A stretch of DNA of 13,916 bases from an uncultured bacterium (lineage in GTDB: Bacteria > Cyanobacteriota > Vampirovibrionia > Gastranaerophilales > Gastranaerophilaceae), in NCBI GenBank assembly GCA_900549855.1, contig URPS01000054.1, forward strand, positions 1 to 13,916, read 5' to 3'. The translations under genes were made by a program, and so were the position numbers. Each line of letters begins with the position of its first letter. Positions within the stretch are counted from its first letter, which is position 1. The notes below the pieces were generated by a model that worked only from the letters and a program-made list of their open reading frames with translations, was not told the DNA's origin and ran no database searches. Positions 1 through 7,235 of this stretch are shown piece by piece.

Positions 1-27
1 TTTACATATAGTCAGTAATGTTAAGAT

Positions 28-33
28 TATAAT
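28..33 (+). promoter_or_regulatory. Possible -10 box upstream of the AsmA-like gene
   Basis: A perfect TATAAT lies 45 bases before the AsmA-like start codon. A TTTACA at 1-6 resembles a -35 box, but the 21-base spacer is too long for a normal sigma-70 promoter, and an alternative -10 (TAAGAT, 22-27, preceded by TGT) is equally possible. In such AT-rich DNA this match could be chance. Confidence 0.25.
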
Positions 34-78
34 AAAATGAAATAAAGAAATAATAACTTTTAAGAAAGGGTTAAAGAT

Positions 79-3000
79 ATGAATAAATTCATTAAATACA
101 CTTTGTATGCAGTTTCTGGGACTGTTGCAGCAGCATATTTAAGTTTTTTGTTTGTTCTTCCGAACGTAATTAATCTAAATAAATATAAACCGGATGTTCA
201 AAAATTAGCAAAAGAACAAGCAAAATTAAATGTTAATTTTGAGAATATAAAAATCATTACAACTCCTCTTTTGGGAGTAGGGATTAAGGCTGACAATATC
301 AGTGTAAAGCTTCCGGATAATTCTACTTTGTTTTCAGCTGATAAAATTAAGACAAGAATATCCGTTCCAAGTCTGTTACTATTAACTGTTAAAGTTTCTT
401 GTTTAGACATTCAAAAACCATTTGTTAATTTGGAAATTGTTAATGATGACAACTTCAAGATTGTAAAACTTGTAGAAGATATTCTTAATGAAGGTAAAGA
501 ACAAGAACTTGTTGCAAAAAAACAAGCTGCACAAGCAGATGTGAAAGGCTTTAAATTTAATCCTGAATGGATAAGAATAAAAGTTCCGGCAGTAAGACTT
601 TTGGATTACAAAGTTCTTGTCAATGATTTAAAATCTAAACATTATTTAAACTTGCAGGGTGAAGAACTTGTTTTAGGGTACTTTAATGGGAAAACTGCCA
701 AAGTTAAAACATACGCAGAACTATTCAGTGATGAAAATAAAAATATAACTGCAAATATTGATATAAATACTTTTTTACCTAAGATTGAGCCAAGTCTTGA
801 TAGCGAAGACGATCCGGCTGAAAGAATTGAAATTCCTTTTGTAAATCCTGTTACTATGTATAGAAATTATGATTTGAAGGCTGATATTGATTCTAAATTG
901 AGAATACGCAATCATAATGATGAGATAACATCTTACGGACATTTTAATATTGATAATATAACTTTAAAAATTTCTCAGCTAACTCTTCCAAAAAGTTATT
1001 TTAGAGTCAAGACTTTTGGGACAAATGTTGGTTTGGATACAAATATTTATCCCGTTAAAGACCAAAATATTTCAGTTTTAGGAAAGTTGAATTACGGACA
1101 TCATCCTAAAATGGATATGTCAATAAAGACCGGAAAAATTCAGTTCAATGATTTAGTTATCCTAACAAAAGCATTTATGGATTCTTTGCACATCCGTAAT
1201 GAACTTTCTACGATTAAGGCAGAAGGTTATGTTCAAGCTGATTGTTATATTAAATCAAATTTTAAAAAATTAAAATCTAACGGTTCTGTTGTTATTAAAA
1301 ACGGCGGTGTTAGTGTCAGAAATCTTGGCAAAGTATTGTCCGATGGCAATATTAACATCAAGTTTGATAATAATATATTAGATATTAGAAATTCAGGTAT
1401 TCTTATTGGAGGAGCTCCGCTTAACATTGATGGTAAAATTGATGAAAAATCCGTTGCGGATATTAGCGTAAAAGCAACTGCAATTCCTCTGGCAAAATTA
1501 TTTAACGCTTTTGCTCCAAAAGAAATTAGAAATGCGTATAATTTTAAATCCGGCAATGCTACATTTGATTTCGTATTAAAAGGAGAGTTAAAAAAAGCTA
1601 TTACTGCAATAAAATTTACACTTTCCGGCTTAAACATATCTGACAAAAATATGGTTATTACAAATAATAACCTTAATTGCACTTTCGCATTAATAAATGA
1701 TATTGTAATAGGAAATATTTCAAAAGGCAAAGTTTTAGTTGGTGAAATTAATGATAAGGATTTTTCGATATTGTTAGCATCAACAAAATCAAAAATAAAA
1801 ATTCCTGAATTCAAATTAAAATTAGTTGATAATAATATTAATATTAAAGAAAATTCTATACTTATAAATGATAAATCAATTTTAAAATATTCTGGCAATA
1901 TAATTGATTACCAAAAACTTAAATCAATTAATTTTGCGACTTCCGGCAATGTTAATACAGATGATTTAATTAAATTTATCGGAAGTGAATTTAAACCATA
2001 TATTCATTCAGCAGGTTCTATTCCATTCAAATTAACTATTGATGGTAATAAGCAAAAGCAAACATTGTTTGTACAAGCGCTTGCAGACAAAACAAACTTT
2101 ATTACTCCTGTTGATTTTACAAATGTTCAAGGCAAAAATACCTCTTTGCAAAGTGTTGTAGATTTTAAACCGGGGAGAATTAAGATTAAGAAAACCGGAC
2201 TTTTTGAACGTAATGTTGCGGTTGATGAAGAAGGTAATGAAGTTGTTCACTTAAATGAAATTGTAGGTGTAGATGGTACAATTGCCGGCGAAAGAATAAA
2301 TTTAATCAAAATAACTATGCCGCAAACTTTGAACGGAAAAATTTATACTTTCCCTAAATCTAATTTTGATTTGAAAGGTAGAGCATTTATTTTTGGAGAA
2401 GCTAGTGAACCTAGAATCAGAGGTGGATACGAAATTTCAAATCTTTCTATTCCGGAACTTCTTTTGACGCTTAAAAATGGTTCATTGGGGTTCAAAGGTC
2501 ATCATGCAGATTTTTCCATAAAAGAATTGTTATTAAATGGTTCAGATATTCAAGCAGAAGGCTCAATAAGTTTGTTGCCATCATCAGTTTTAAACATTCT
2601 TAACCTTGATGTTTCTTCAAGATATATTAATGTCGATAAATTGATGAAAGTTAGCGAGCAAGCTATGACTTATGTTCCAAAAACACCGGCTTCTAATCAA
2701 ACATCATCACAAGCCGCAGATATTCCTGTTGTTATTCATAACGGTTCAATCAATATGTCTAGAATAATTACCGGCAATATTGATGTTAAGAAAACAACTT
2801 CAAGAATTTCTTTAGCAAGAAATATTTTCTATTTGAGAAACTTAAGAACAAACGTTTTTGATGGTCGTGTAAGAGGCAATATTTCTATGAACTTAATCTC
2901 TACGCTTATGAATATCAAAGTCCGAGGCGAAGGGGTTAATGTAGAAAAAGCTCTCCTTGATGCTTGTGCAATGAAAGATACTTTATCCGGTACAGCTTCT

Positions 3001-3795
3001 TTTGATACTGATATTTCGCTTAAGGGTGCAACCTATGAAGAACAAGTTAGAAGCTTGAAAGGTAAAGTTAACTTCAAAGTTACAAACGGTCAATTCGGAC
3101 CATTTGGGAAGTTGGAAAACTTGATTATTGCAGAAAATATTCGTGAATCTCAATTCTTCCAAACAACTTTGGGTGGTGTAATCAGTGGTTTAACAACTAT
3201 TGATACAACACACTACTCAGAATTAGTTGGTAATTTGAGCTTTAATGACGGTATTTGCTATATCAATCCGATTACATCTCTTGGTAATATTTTAAGCTTG
3301 CATATTGCAGGTGAATTTGATATTTTAAGAAATTATGCTGATATGAAAGTTCGTGCAAGAATGGCTTCTCTTGTATCTAACCTACTTGGACCGATTGGTG
3401 CAATCAATCCGGCAAACTTGATTAATAGTGCTGCAAGCTTGAATGTAATCACTGCAAAAGCATTCTCTCTTTTCTGCGAAATGATTCCTCAATCAGAAAT
3501 GGATGCTCTTCCAAGTTTTGCGAACAAATATGTAGATAATGCGGCTACTAAATTTCAGCTTGGTGTAAGAGGTGATGCTGCTAAACCTTTGACGTTGATT
3601 AAATCATTCAAATGGCTTGCTACAGAAACCGAATACGAAAACGCAGTTGAATATGTTAATTCAATTCCTGACCCTGTAGAAGGCAGCGAAGCTGCTACTA
3701 TAGAAGAAGCCGTTGAAGAGGCACAAGCCTTGGAAGCAGAAAAGAAAACTTTTAAATATAAGGTTAAACATATATTTAAAAAAGAAGAAAAATAA
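79..3795 (+). CDS. AsmA-family (AsmA/TamB/YhdP-like) envelope protein
   Basis: This is a 1238-residue protein with one N-terminal membrane helix (about residues 8-28) followed by a very long, beta-rich region. That is the layout of AsmA-superfamily proteins, which are anchored in the inner membrane, span the periplasm and are linked to phospholipid delivery to the outer membrane. The first 130 residues look like the AsmA N-terminal region. Residues about 860-1150 resemble the AsmA C-terminal domain, with repeated short strands such as LSGTASFDTDISLKG and a GPFGKLENLIIAENI segment. The tail after about 1200 is acidic, then Lys-rich. AAGAAAGGG (62-70) sits 8 bases before the ATG and supports this start. 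The gene ends at a strong bidirectional terminator, so it is probably not cotranscribed with the lipid operon downstream. The exact subfamily is not settled. Confidence 0.85.
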   Translation: MNKFIKYTLYAVSGTVAAAYLSFLFVLPNVINLNKYKPDVQKLAKEQAKLNVNFENIKIITTPLLGVGIKADNISVKLPDNSTLFSADKIKTRISVPSLLLLTVKVSCLDIQKPFVNLEIVNDDNFKIVKLVEDILNEGKEQELVAKKQAAQADVKGFKFNPEWIRIKVPAVRLLDYKVLVNDLKSKHYLNLQGEELVLGYFNGKTAKVKTYAELFSDENKNITANIDINTFLPKIEPSLDSEDDPAERIEIPFVNPVTMYRNYDLKADIDSKLRIRNHNDEITSYGHFNIDNITLKISQLTLPKSYFRVKTFGTNVGLDTNIYPVKDQNISVLGKLNYGHHPKMDMSIKTGKIQFNDLVILTKAFMDSLHIRNELSTIKAEGYVQADCYIKSNFKKLKSNGSVVIKNGGVSVRNLGKVLSDGNINIKFDNNILDIRNSGILIGGAPLNIDGKIDEKSVADISVKATAIPLAKLFNAFAPKEIRNAYNFKSGNATFDFVLKGELKKAITAIKFTLSGLNISDKNMVITNNNLNCTFALINDIVIGNISKGKVLVGEINDKDFSILLASTKSKIKIPEFKLKLVDNNINIKENSILINDKSILKYSGNIIDYQKLKSINFATSGNVNTDDLIKFIGSEFKPYIHSAGSIPFKLTIDGNKQKQTLFVQALADKTNFITPVDFTNVQGKNTSLQSVVDFKPGRIKIKKTGLFERNVAVDEEGNEVVHLNEIVGVDGTIAGERINLIKITMPQTLNGKIYTFPKSNFDLKGRAFIFGEASEPRIRGGYEISNLSIPELLLTLKNGSLGFKGHHADFSIKELLLNGSDIQAEGSISLLPSSVLNILNLDVSSRYINVDKLMKVSEQAMTYVPKTPASNQTSSQAADIPVVIHNGSINMSRIITGNIDVKKTTSRISLARNIFYLRNLRTNVFDGRVRGNISMNLISTLMNIKVRGEGVNVEKALLDACAMKDTLSGTASFDTDISLKGATYEEQVRSLKGKVNFKVTNGQFGPFGKLENLIIAENIRESQFFQTTLGGVISGLTTIDTTHYSELVGNLSFNDGICYINPITSLGNILSLHIAGEFDILRNYADMKVRARMASLVSNLLGPIGAINPANLINSAASLNVITAKAFSLFCEMIPQSEMDALPSFANKYVDNAATKFQLGVRGDAAKPLTLIKSFKWLATETEYENAVEYVNSIPDPVEGSEAATIEEAVEEAQALEAEKKTFKYKVKHIFKKEEK

Positions 3796-3801
3796 ATTTT
3801 A

Positions 3802-3840
3802 AAAAATGTCGGCTGAATTTTTAATTCAGCCGACATTTTT
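3802..3840. terminator. Bidirectional intrinsic terminator
   Basis: A perfect inverted repeat has 18-bp arms (3802-3819 and 3823-3840) and a TTT loop. Its GC core is TGTCGGCTGAA paired with TTCAGCCGACA. An A tract on the left and a T tract on the right give a U run on the RNA of either strand. It lies between the AsmA-like stop (3795) and the minus-strand gene's stop (3845), so it can end both convergent transcripts. Confidence 0.93.
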
Positions 3841-3844
3841 AAGT

Positions 3845-4216
3845 TTAAAATCTTATTGGAAATCCCACATTTATATACATTCCGCCATCATAAACGGGTG
3901 GACGAGGTGGACGTGGTGGATAATAAAAATCGTCACACCATCCTAATCTGTTATAATAGCAGTCAGAATACCCCCAACAGCTGCGCCTGGCTAACACTCC
4001 GCCTACAAAGACGGAGCCTCTGTTATATCTTGGTGGCGGTGGAGGAGCTCCCCAATTTCTACCCATTGGTGGTCTTCCCATGTTTCCATTATGGTGTGGA
4101 CCTGCTTGAACCCTTTGTTCTCCATGACCACCCATCGCTCCACCGCCATGAGCGTAACAAGGAACTGTGCTGCTAAGAATTGCAATCAAACCTAAAAGAG
4201 ATAAAACTTTTTTCAT
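3845..4216 (-). CDS. Small secreted Gly/Pro/His-rich protein, function unknown
   Basis: This 123-residue protein begins with a clear Sec signal peptide: MKK, a hydrophobic stretch, then SSTVPCYA with likely cleavage before HGGG. The mature part has a Gly/His-rich head (HGGGAMGGHG, then GPHHNGN), a proline run (APPPPPRYNRG), a middle with three Cys and many aromatic residues (about 80-100), and a PPRPPRPP repeat near the C terminus. The start at 4216 is supported by a strong Shine-Dalgarno sequence (GGAGG, 5 bases upstream). Its bases are visibly richer in G and C than the neighbouring genes, as expected from Gly/Pro/Arg codons. No family was recognised. A surface or periplasmic metal-binding or low-complexity structural role is possible, but nothing proves it. 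It is divergent from the lipid operon and convergent with the AsmA-like gene, sharing the terminator with the latter. Confidence 0.8.
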   Translation of the reverse strand: MKKVLSLLGLIAILSSTVPCYAHGGGAMGGHGEQRVQAGPHHNGNMGRPPMGRNWGAPPPPPRYNRGSVFVGGVLARRSCWGYSDCYYNRLGWCDDFYYPPRPPRPPVYDGGMYINVGFPIRF

Positions 4217-4276
4217 ATGTCAACCTCCATTTCTTATTTGTATAACGATTTGTTTTTTAATTTGTTCATTTTTATA

Positions 4277-4285
4277 TGTTATAAT
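4277..4285 (+). promoter_or_regulatory. Extended -10 promoter, probable start of the lipid operon
   Basis: TGTTATAAT is a perfect extended -10 (TGn-TATAAT). No good -35 box is seen 16-18 bases upstream, which fits an extended -10 type. Transcription would be expected to start about 7 bases downstream, at or next to the A of the ATG at 4292. The 75-base divergent gap 4217-4291 must also hold the promoter of the minus-strand gene. TATACA read on the minus strand (4239-4244) is a weak candidate. Confidence 0.45.
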
Positions 4286-4291
4286 TCCCTT

Positions 4292-5002
4292 ATGAAAAAA
4301 ATACGTTCAGCAATGGTTTTTATAAGTTTTTTTGTATTCGGCTGTGGTGCAATATTACTCAATTTTTTCGTATTTCCCTTTATAAAAAATAACAAATTTT
4401 TATGTTCCGATATAATCCATAATGCGTGGAAATTTTTTGTTAATTTTATGATTACGCTTGGTTTATTTAAACTAAAAATTAAAAAACTTTCTAAAATAGA
4501 AAATAAGATTATTGTTGCAACTCATCCAAGTTTTATTGATATAGTAATTCTTATAGCCCTTATTCCACGCAGCACGTGTTTTGTTAAAAAGGAGCTTGCT
4601 TATAACCCGATACTAAAAAATCTGGTGAACAGTATTTTTATTACAAATGAAGTTGACTTAGAAGAATTAAAAACAGAATCAAAAAAAATGTTAGATTTAG
4701 GATTTAATGTGATAATTTTCCCTTCTGGAATTAGACATCGTAGAAATGAATTTCCGAAAATTAAAAAAGGTGCGTCATTAATAGCCTTGAATGCTAATAA
4801 AAATATAGTTCCAATAAGATTTTTTTCAAATAATGATTTTATGTTCATTAATCAACCGTTCTATGAGGTAGGAGAAAAACGTGTGACTTTTGAGATAGAA
4901 CAAATGCCTGAGATTAATGTGCAAGATTTTATTTCGGCTAGTGAAATTGTAAGTAAAAAAAAGATTACGCAACAAATTGAAAAATCTTTGTATAATTCAT
5001 GA
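4292..5002 (+). CDS. PlsC-type 1-acyl-glycerol-phosphate acyltransferase-like protein
   Basis: This 236-residue membrane-associated acyltransferase of the LPLAT/PlsC superfamily has an N-terminal hydrophobic helix (about 8-30). The catalytic HX4D motif is HPSFID (His78, Asp83). Motif III is FPSGIR (143-148), where the usual FPEGTR Glu is Ser, and motif IV is VPIRF (173-177). The family moves acyl groups from acyl-ACP or acyl-CoA to a lipid hydroxyl at the inner membrane. A PlsC-type gene directly before the ACP pair is also typical of aryl polyene loci, so transfer of the operon's acyl product to a lipid is the likely role. I chose ATG 4292 because the protein then starts MKKIRS before its helix. 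An in-frame ATG at 4217 would add 25 residues, abut the divergent gene's start and lack a ribosome site. No Shine-Dalgarno precedes 4292 either, consistent with a leaderless mRNA. Confidence 0.82.
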   Translation: MKKIRSAMVFISFFVFGCGAILLNFFVFPFIKNNKFLCSDIIHNAWKFFVNFMITLGLFKLKIKKLSKIENKIIVATHPSFIDIVILIALIPRSTCFVKKELAYNPILKNLVNSIFITNEVDLEELKTESKKMLDLGFNVIIFPSGIRHRRNEFPKIKKGASLIALNANKNIVPIRFFSNNDFMFINQPFYEVGEKRVTFEIEQMPEINVQDFISASEIVSKKKITQQIEKSLYNS

Positions 5003-5008
5003 TATAAT
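5000..5008 (+). promoter_or_regulatory. Possible internal extended -10 before the ACP genes
   Basis: TGATATAAT, a TGn-TATAAT match, overlaps the stop codon of the preceding acyltransferase gene. It would start a transcript around 5015, just at the GGGAG ribosome site of the first ACP gene. It may give a second entry point into the operon, or be chance in AT-rich DNA. Confidence 0.3.
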
Positions 5009-5025
5009 ACATTTAGGGAGTGGTT

Positions 5026-5283
5026 ATGAATATAAAAGAAGATTTAAAGAAATTAATAATTGATTCTCTAGCATTAGAGGAGATTACACCGGATGATATA
5101 AAAGATGATGAGCCGTTATTTGAAGAAGGTTTGGGCTTGGATTCTATTGATGCGTTGGAGTTAGGAATGGCTATTAAACGTAAATACAATATATCACTGG
5201 AATCAAACAAAGAAGAAAACCGAAAAACATTTTATTCAATAAATACTTTAAGCGATTTTGTGGAGTCAAGAATCAATGGCTGA
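5026..5283 (+). CDS. Acyl carrier protein 1
   Basis: This 85-residue acidic protein has the ACP four-helix pattern and the phosphopantetheine attachment motif LGLDSIDALE, with Ser40 as the modified residue. Its length matches type II ACPs. It would hold an acyl or aryl thioester for the enzymes encoded downstream. Start ATG 5026 is preferred because GGGAG (5016-5020) lies 5 bases upstream; a GTG at 5020 would overlap that ribosome site. It is the first of two tandem, non-identical ACPs, an arrangement typical of aryl polyene and related pigment loci, where the two correspond to ApeE and ApeF. Compared with the second ACP it has a longer, charged loop after helix III (about 60-68). No phosphopantetheinyl transferase is encoded in the window, so one must act from elsewhere. 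Confidence 0.92.
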   Translation: MNIKEDLKKLIIDSLALEEITPDDIKDDEPLFEEGLGLDSIDALELGMAIKRKYNISLESNKEENRKTFYSINTLSDFVESRING

Positions 5284-5530
5284 AAAATATACAAAAGAAC
5301 AAATTTTTGAAGAATTAAAAAATATTCTTATAGAAGAATTGGAAATTGCAGAACAAGATATCAAACGGGAAGCAAATCTTTTTGAGGATTTGGATTTGGA
5401 TAGTATTGATGCGGTTGATATTGCAGTGAGAATGCAAAAGTTTACAAATAAAAAACTTTCTCCGGCAGAATTTAAACAAATAAAAACGGTTAATGATATT
5501 GTGGAAGCTGTTTATGGCTTGTTGCAATAG
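5276..5530 (+). CDS. Acyl carrier protein 2
   Basis: This second ACP has 84 residues and the motif LDLDSIDAVD, with Ser43 as the likely phosphopantetheine site. The ATG at 5276 overlaps the end of the first ACP gene by 8 bases (ATGGCTGA), and GGAG (5262-5265) precedes it by 10 bases, suggesting coupled translation of the pair. Upstream in-frame TTG at 5258 is a less likely start. Two ACPs imply two separate carrier duties, for example starter loading versus chain holding, as described for aryl polyene systems. Here no ketosynthase is encoded nearby, so the division of labour is open. Confidence 0.92.
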   Translation: MAEKYTKEQIFEELKNILIEELEIAEQDIKREANLFEDLDLDSIDAVDIAVRMQKFTNKKLSPAEFKQIKTVNDIVEAVYGLLQ

Positions 5531-5948
5531 ACTTTTCAAAGTATTAAAAACACTATTGCCATTTGCCGGCATGTTTTTAGTAATTGGAGTTTTCCATTTT
5601 ACAAATTTTGTTTTGCTTAAGTATTACCCTGCGGTAATGAATTTAATGATGTTCTTAATCTTTTTTACATCATTGTTTCAAGAAAAAACTGTTATCCAGA
5701 AATTTGCTCTTGCAATGGAACCGGATGCTGATGAGCGTGTTATGGATTATACCAGAAATGTAACGTACGTATGGTCGGTTTTTACATTCTTAAATTTTTT
5801 GGTTTCACTTGGCACTGTTTTTATGTCGGAAAAAATCTGGGCAATTTACAACGGCTTTGTATCTTATTTTCTTGTTGGTTTGGTTTTTATTATAGAATAT
5901 ATAGTAAGAATTAATTTTAAGAGGAAGTATGACAGAAAAGCTTGTTGA
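5514..5948 (+). CDS. COG4648-like integral membrane protein of APE-type clusters
   Basis: This 144-residue protein has about four hydrophobic helices (roughly 14-36, 38-55, 84-104 and 112-132). Conserved-looking elements are DADERVMDYTRNVTYVW in the centre and W-x-x-YNGFVSYFLVG followed by an Arg-rich end. These resemble the small predicted membrane protein placed between the ACPs and the AMP ligase in aryl polyene loci. Its biochemical role is unknown; a membrane scaffold for the ACP-bound intermediates is a guess. I placed the start at ATG 5514, which has GGAAG 6 bases upstream, instead of ATG 5493, which has none. It overlaps ACP 2 by 17 bases and the adenylation gene by 20 bases. It seems somewhat shorter than homologues I recall, with no sign of a frameshift. 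Confidence 0.72.
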   Translation: MACCNRLFKVLKTLLPFAGMFLVIGVFHFTNFVLLKYYPAVMNLMMFLIFFTSLFQEKTVIQKFALAMEPDADERVMDYTRNVTYVWSVFTFLNFLVSLGTVFMSEKIWAIYNGFVSYFLVGLVFIIEYIVRINFKRKYDRKAC

Positions 5949-7227
5949 AGATTTTAAAGCAAAAGGTATTATTACCTTTAAAACCGGCGGTACTGTTTCT
6001 GATGGCAGATTGGTAGAAAAGACTTTTGAAAATATGCTAACAGAAGCTAATGATATCGCAGTTGAGTTGGGAATAGAAAGCGGGCTTAATTTTATTTCAA
6101 CCACAACTGCAGAGCATCTTTTTGGATTTACTTTTCACTATATGCTTCCGTATGTGACAGGAAATATTACCCAGCCAGAAAGAATACATTATCCTGAAAA
6201 TATAAATTTTGATAATGCGGTTTTAGTGACAACACCATCTTTTTTGGAAGCTATGCGCAAATATGATTCTCATCCTGTTAAAAATCCTAAGATAATTATT
6301 TCAGCTGGAGCAAAGTTGGAAACTCCGACATTTGAATTCGCTCAAACTATTGCGGATGAAGTGATTGAAATATATGGTAGTACAGAATCCGGAGTAATTG
6401 CGTATCGCAAAAATCCTAATGAGAATTTAAAATTATTTCGTGGAATAAAAATTTTAGAAACGGGGAATGATTATACAAAACTTGAAACAAATTATTCGAA
6501 AAAGAGTCCGGTTATAATAGAAGACAGGATTAAACTAATTGGTGATGAAATTGAATTTTTAGGACGCTCAGACAGAGTATTAAAGATTCAAGAGAAAAGA
6601 ATTGCAGCTGATATTATGGAATCAGAGATTAAGAAATCAGATTACATAGATTCGGTGTATTGTTTTGAATACGAAACAAAGCTTGCAGCTTTTGGAATTC
6701 TGTCAGACAAAGGAAAAGAATTTTTGTTGCAGTATGATAAACTTAGCTTAACTAAAATTTTGAAATCTGAATTGAAAGATAAATTTGAAATTGTTCCTCA
6801 AAAATGGATATTTTTTGATGAAATACCTAAAAAAGACAATGGCAAAATTAATAAAAAATTCATAAAAGAATGTTTTGACAGGAATCTTTCTATGCCGTTA
6901 ATTTTAGAAAGAAATATATATGAGGATTTTGCTTGTTTTAAAATTACATTTATAAATAACAGTAACTTTTTTAAGGGACATTTTGAAGGGTTTCCAATTC
7001 TTCCCGGGGTTGTTCAATTATTTTACGCAAATTGGTTTACTCAATTAGCTTTTGGTAAAGATTGCAGATGTGGACAAATTAGAAAAATAAAGTATTCTAA
7101 TATTATTCGTCCGGCTAAAATTATTTATTTAGAACTAAAAAAAACAGAAAGTAATGTAGGTTATAAATATTATGATGATGAATTTACTTATTCGTCAGGT
7201 ATTTTACCGTTAGCAAATTGTTTTTAA
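5929..7227 (+). CDS. N-terminally short acyl/aryl-AMP ligase fused to an ApeI/FabZ-like hotdog domain
   Basis: Residues 1 to about 315 form an ANL-type adenylation domain, expected to activate a carboxylic acid with ATP and load it on an ACP. Visible motifs are an A3-like loop, TGGTVSDGR (19-27), IYGSTESG (A5, 148-155), DRIKLI (A7 region, Asp199), GRSDRVLKI (A8, 212-220) and NGKINKK (A10, Lys306). Residues about 325-432 form a hotdog dehydratase domain with GHFEGFPILPGVVQL and the usual catalytic His at 351. In E. coli-type aryl polyene loci these are two genes, apeH and apeI; here they are one. Two oddities stand out: the A3 loop lies only 18 residues from the start, so about 100 N-terminal residues usual for the family are missing, and Phe365 occupies the position of the dehydratase acid. 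An in-frame stop at 5905-5907 rules out an upstream start. GAGGAAG (5921-5927) precedes the ATG closely. Activity of either domain is uncertain. Confidence 0.8.
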   Translation: MTEKLVEDFKAKGIITFKTGGTVSDGRLVEKTFENMLTEANDIAVELGIESGLNFISTTTAEHLFGFTFHYMLPYVTGNITQPERIHYPENINFDNAVLVTTPSFLEAMRKYDSHPVKNPKIIISAGAKLETPTFEFAQTIADEVIEIYGSTESGVIAYRKNPNENLKLFRGIKILETGNDYTKLETNYSKKSPVIIEDRIKLIGDEIEFLGRSDRVLKIQEKRIAADIMESEIKKSDYIDSVYCFEYETKLAAFGILSDKGKEFLLQYDKLSLTKILKSELKDKFEIVPQKWIFFDEIPKKDNGKINKKFIKECFDRNLSMPLILERNIYEDFACFKITFINNSNFFKGHFEGFPILPGVVQLFYANWFTQLAFGKDCRCGQIRKIKYSNIIRPAKIIYLELKKTESNVGYKYYDDEFTYSSGILPLANCF

Positions 7228-7235
7228 GGAAAATT

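Noticed and set aside
1245..1898. 217-codon minus-strand open frame within the AsmA-like gene
   Set aside because: It lies opposite a clear, well-supported gene, has no ribosome site, and its protein is an artefact of AT-rich codons on the other strand.
3856..4176. 106-codon plus-strand open frame opposite the small secreted protein
   Set aside because: The minus-strand gene has a signal peptide and strong ribosome site; this frame has neither a ribosome site nor a recognisable protein character. The overlap results from the Gly/Pro-rich coding sequence.
4217..4291. Upstream start for the PlsC-type acyltransferase (25 extra residues)
   Set aside because: It begins directly at the divergent gene's start codon, has no ribosome site, and would place the promoter-like TGTTATAAT inside the coding region.
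5514..5930. Frameshift that would hide the missing N-terminal part of the adenylation domain
   Set aside because: The upstream DNA codes for a coherent COG4648-like membrane protein in another frame, and an in-frame stop at 5905-5907 lies just before the ligase start. There is no leftover ligase-like sequence.
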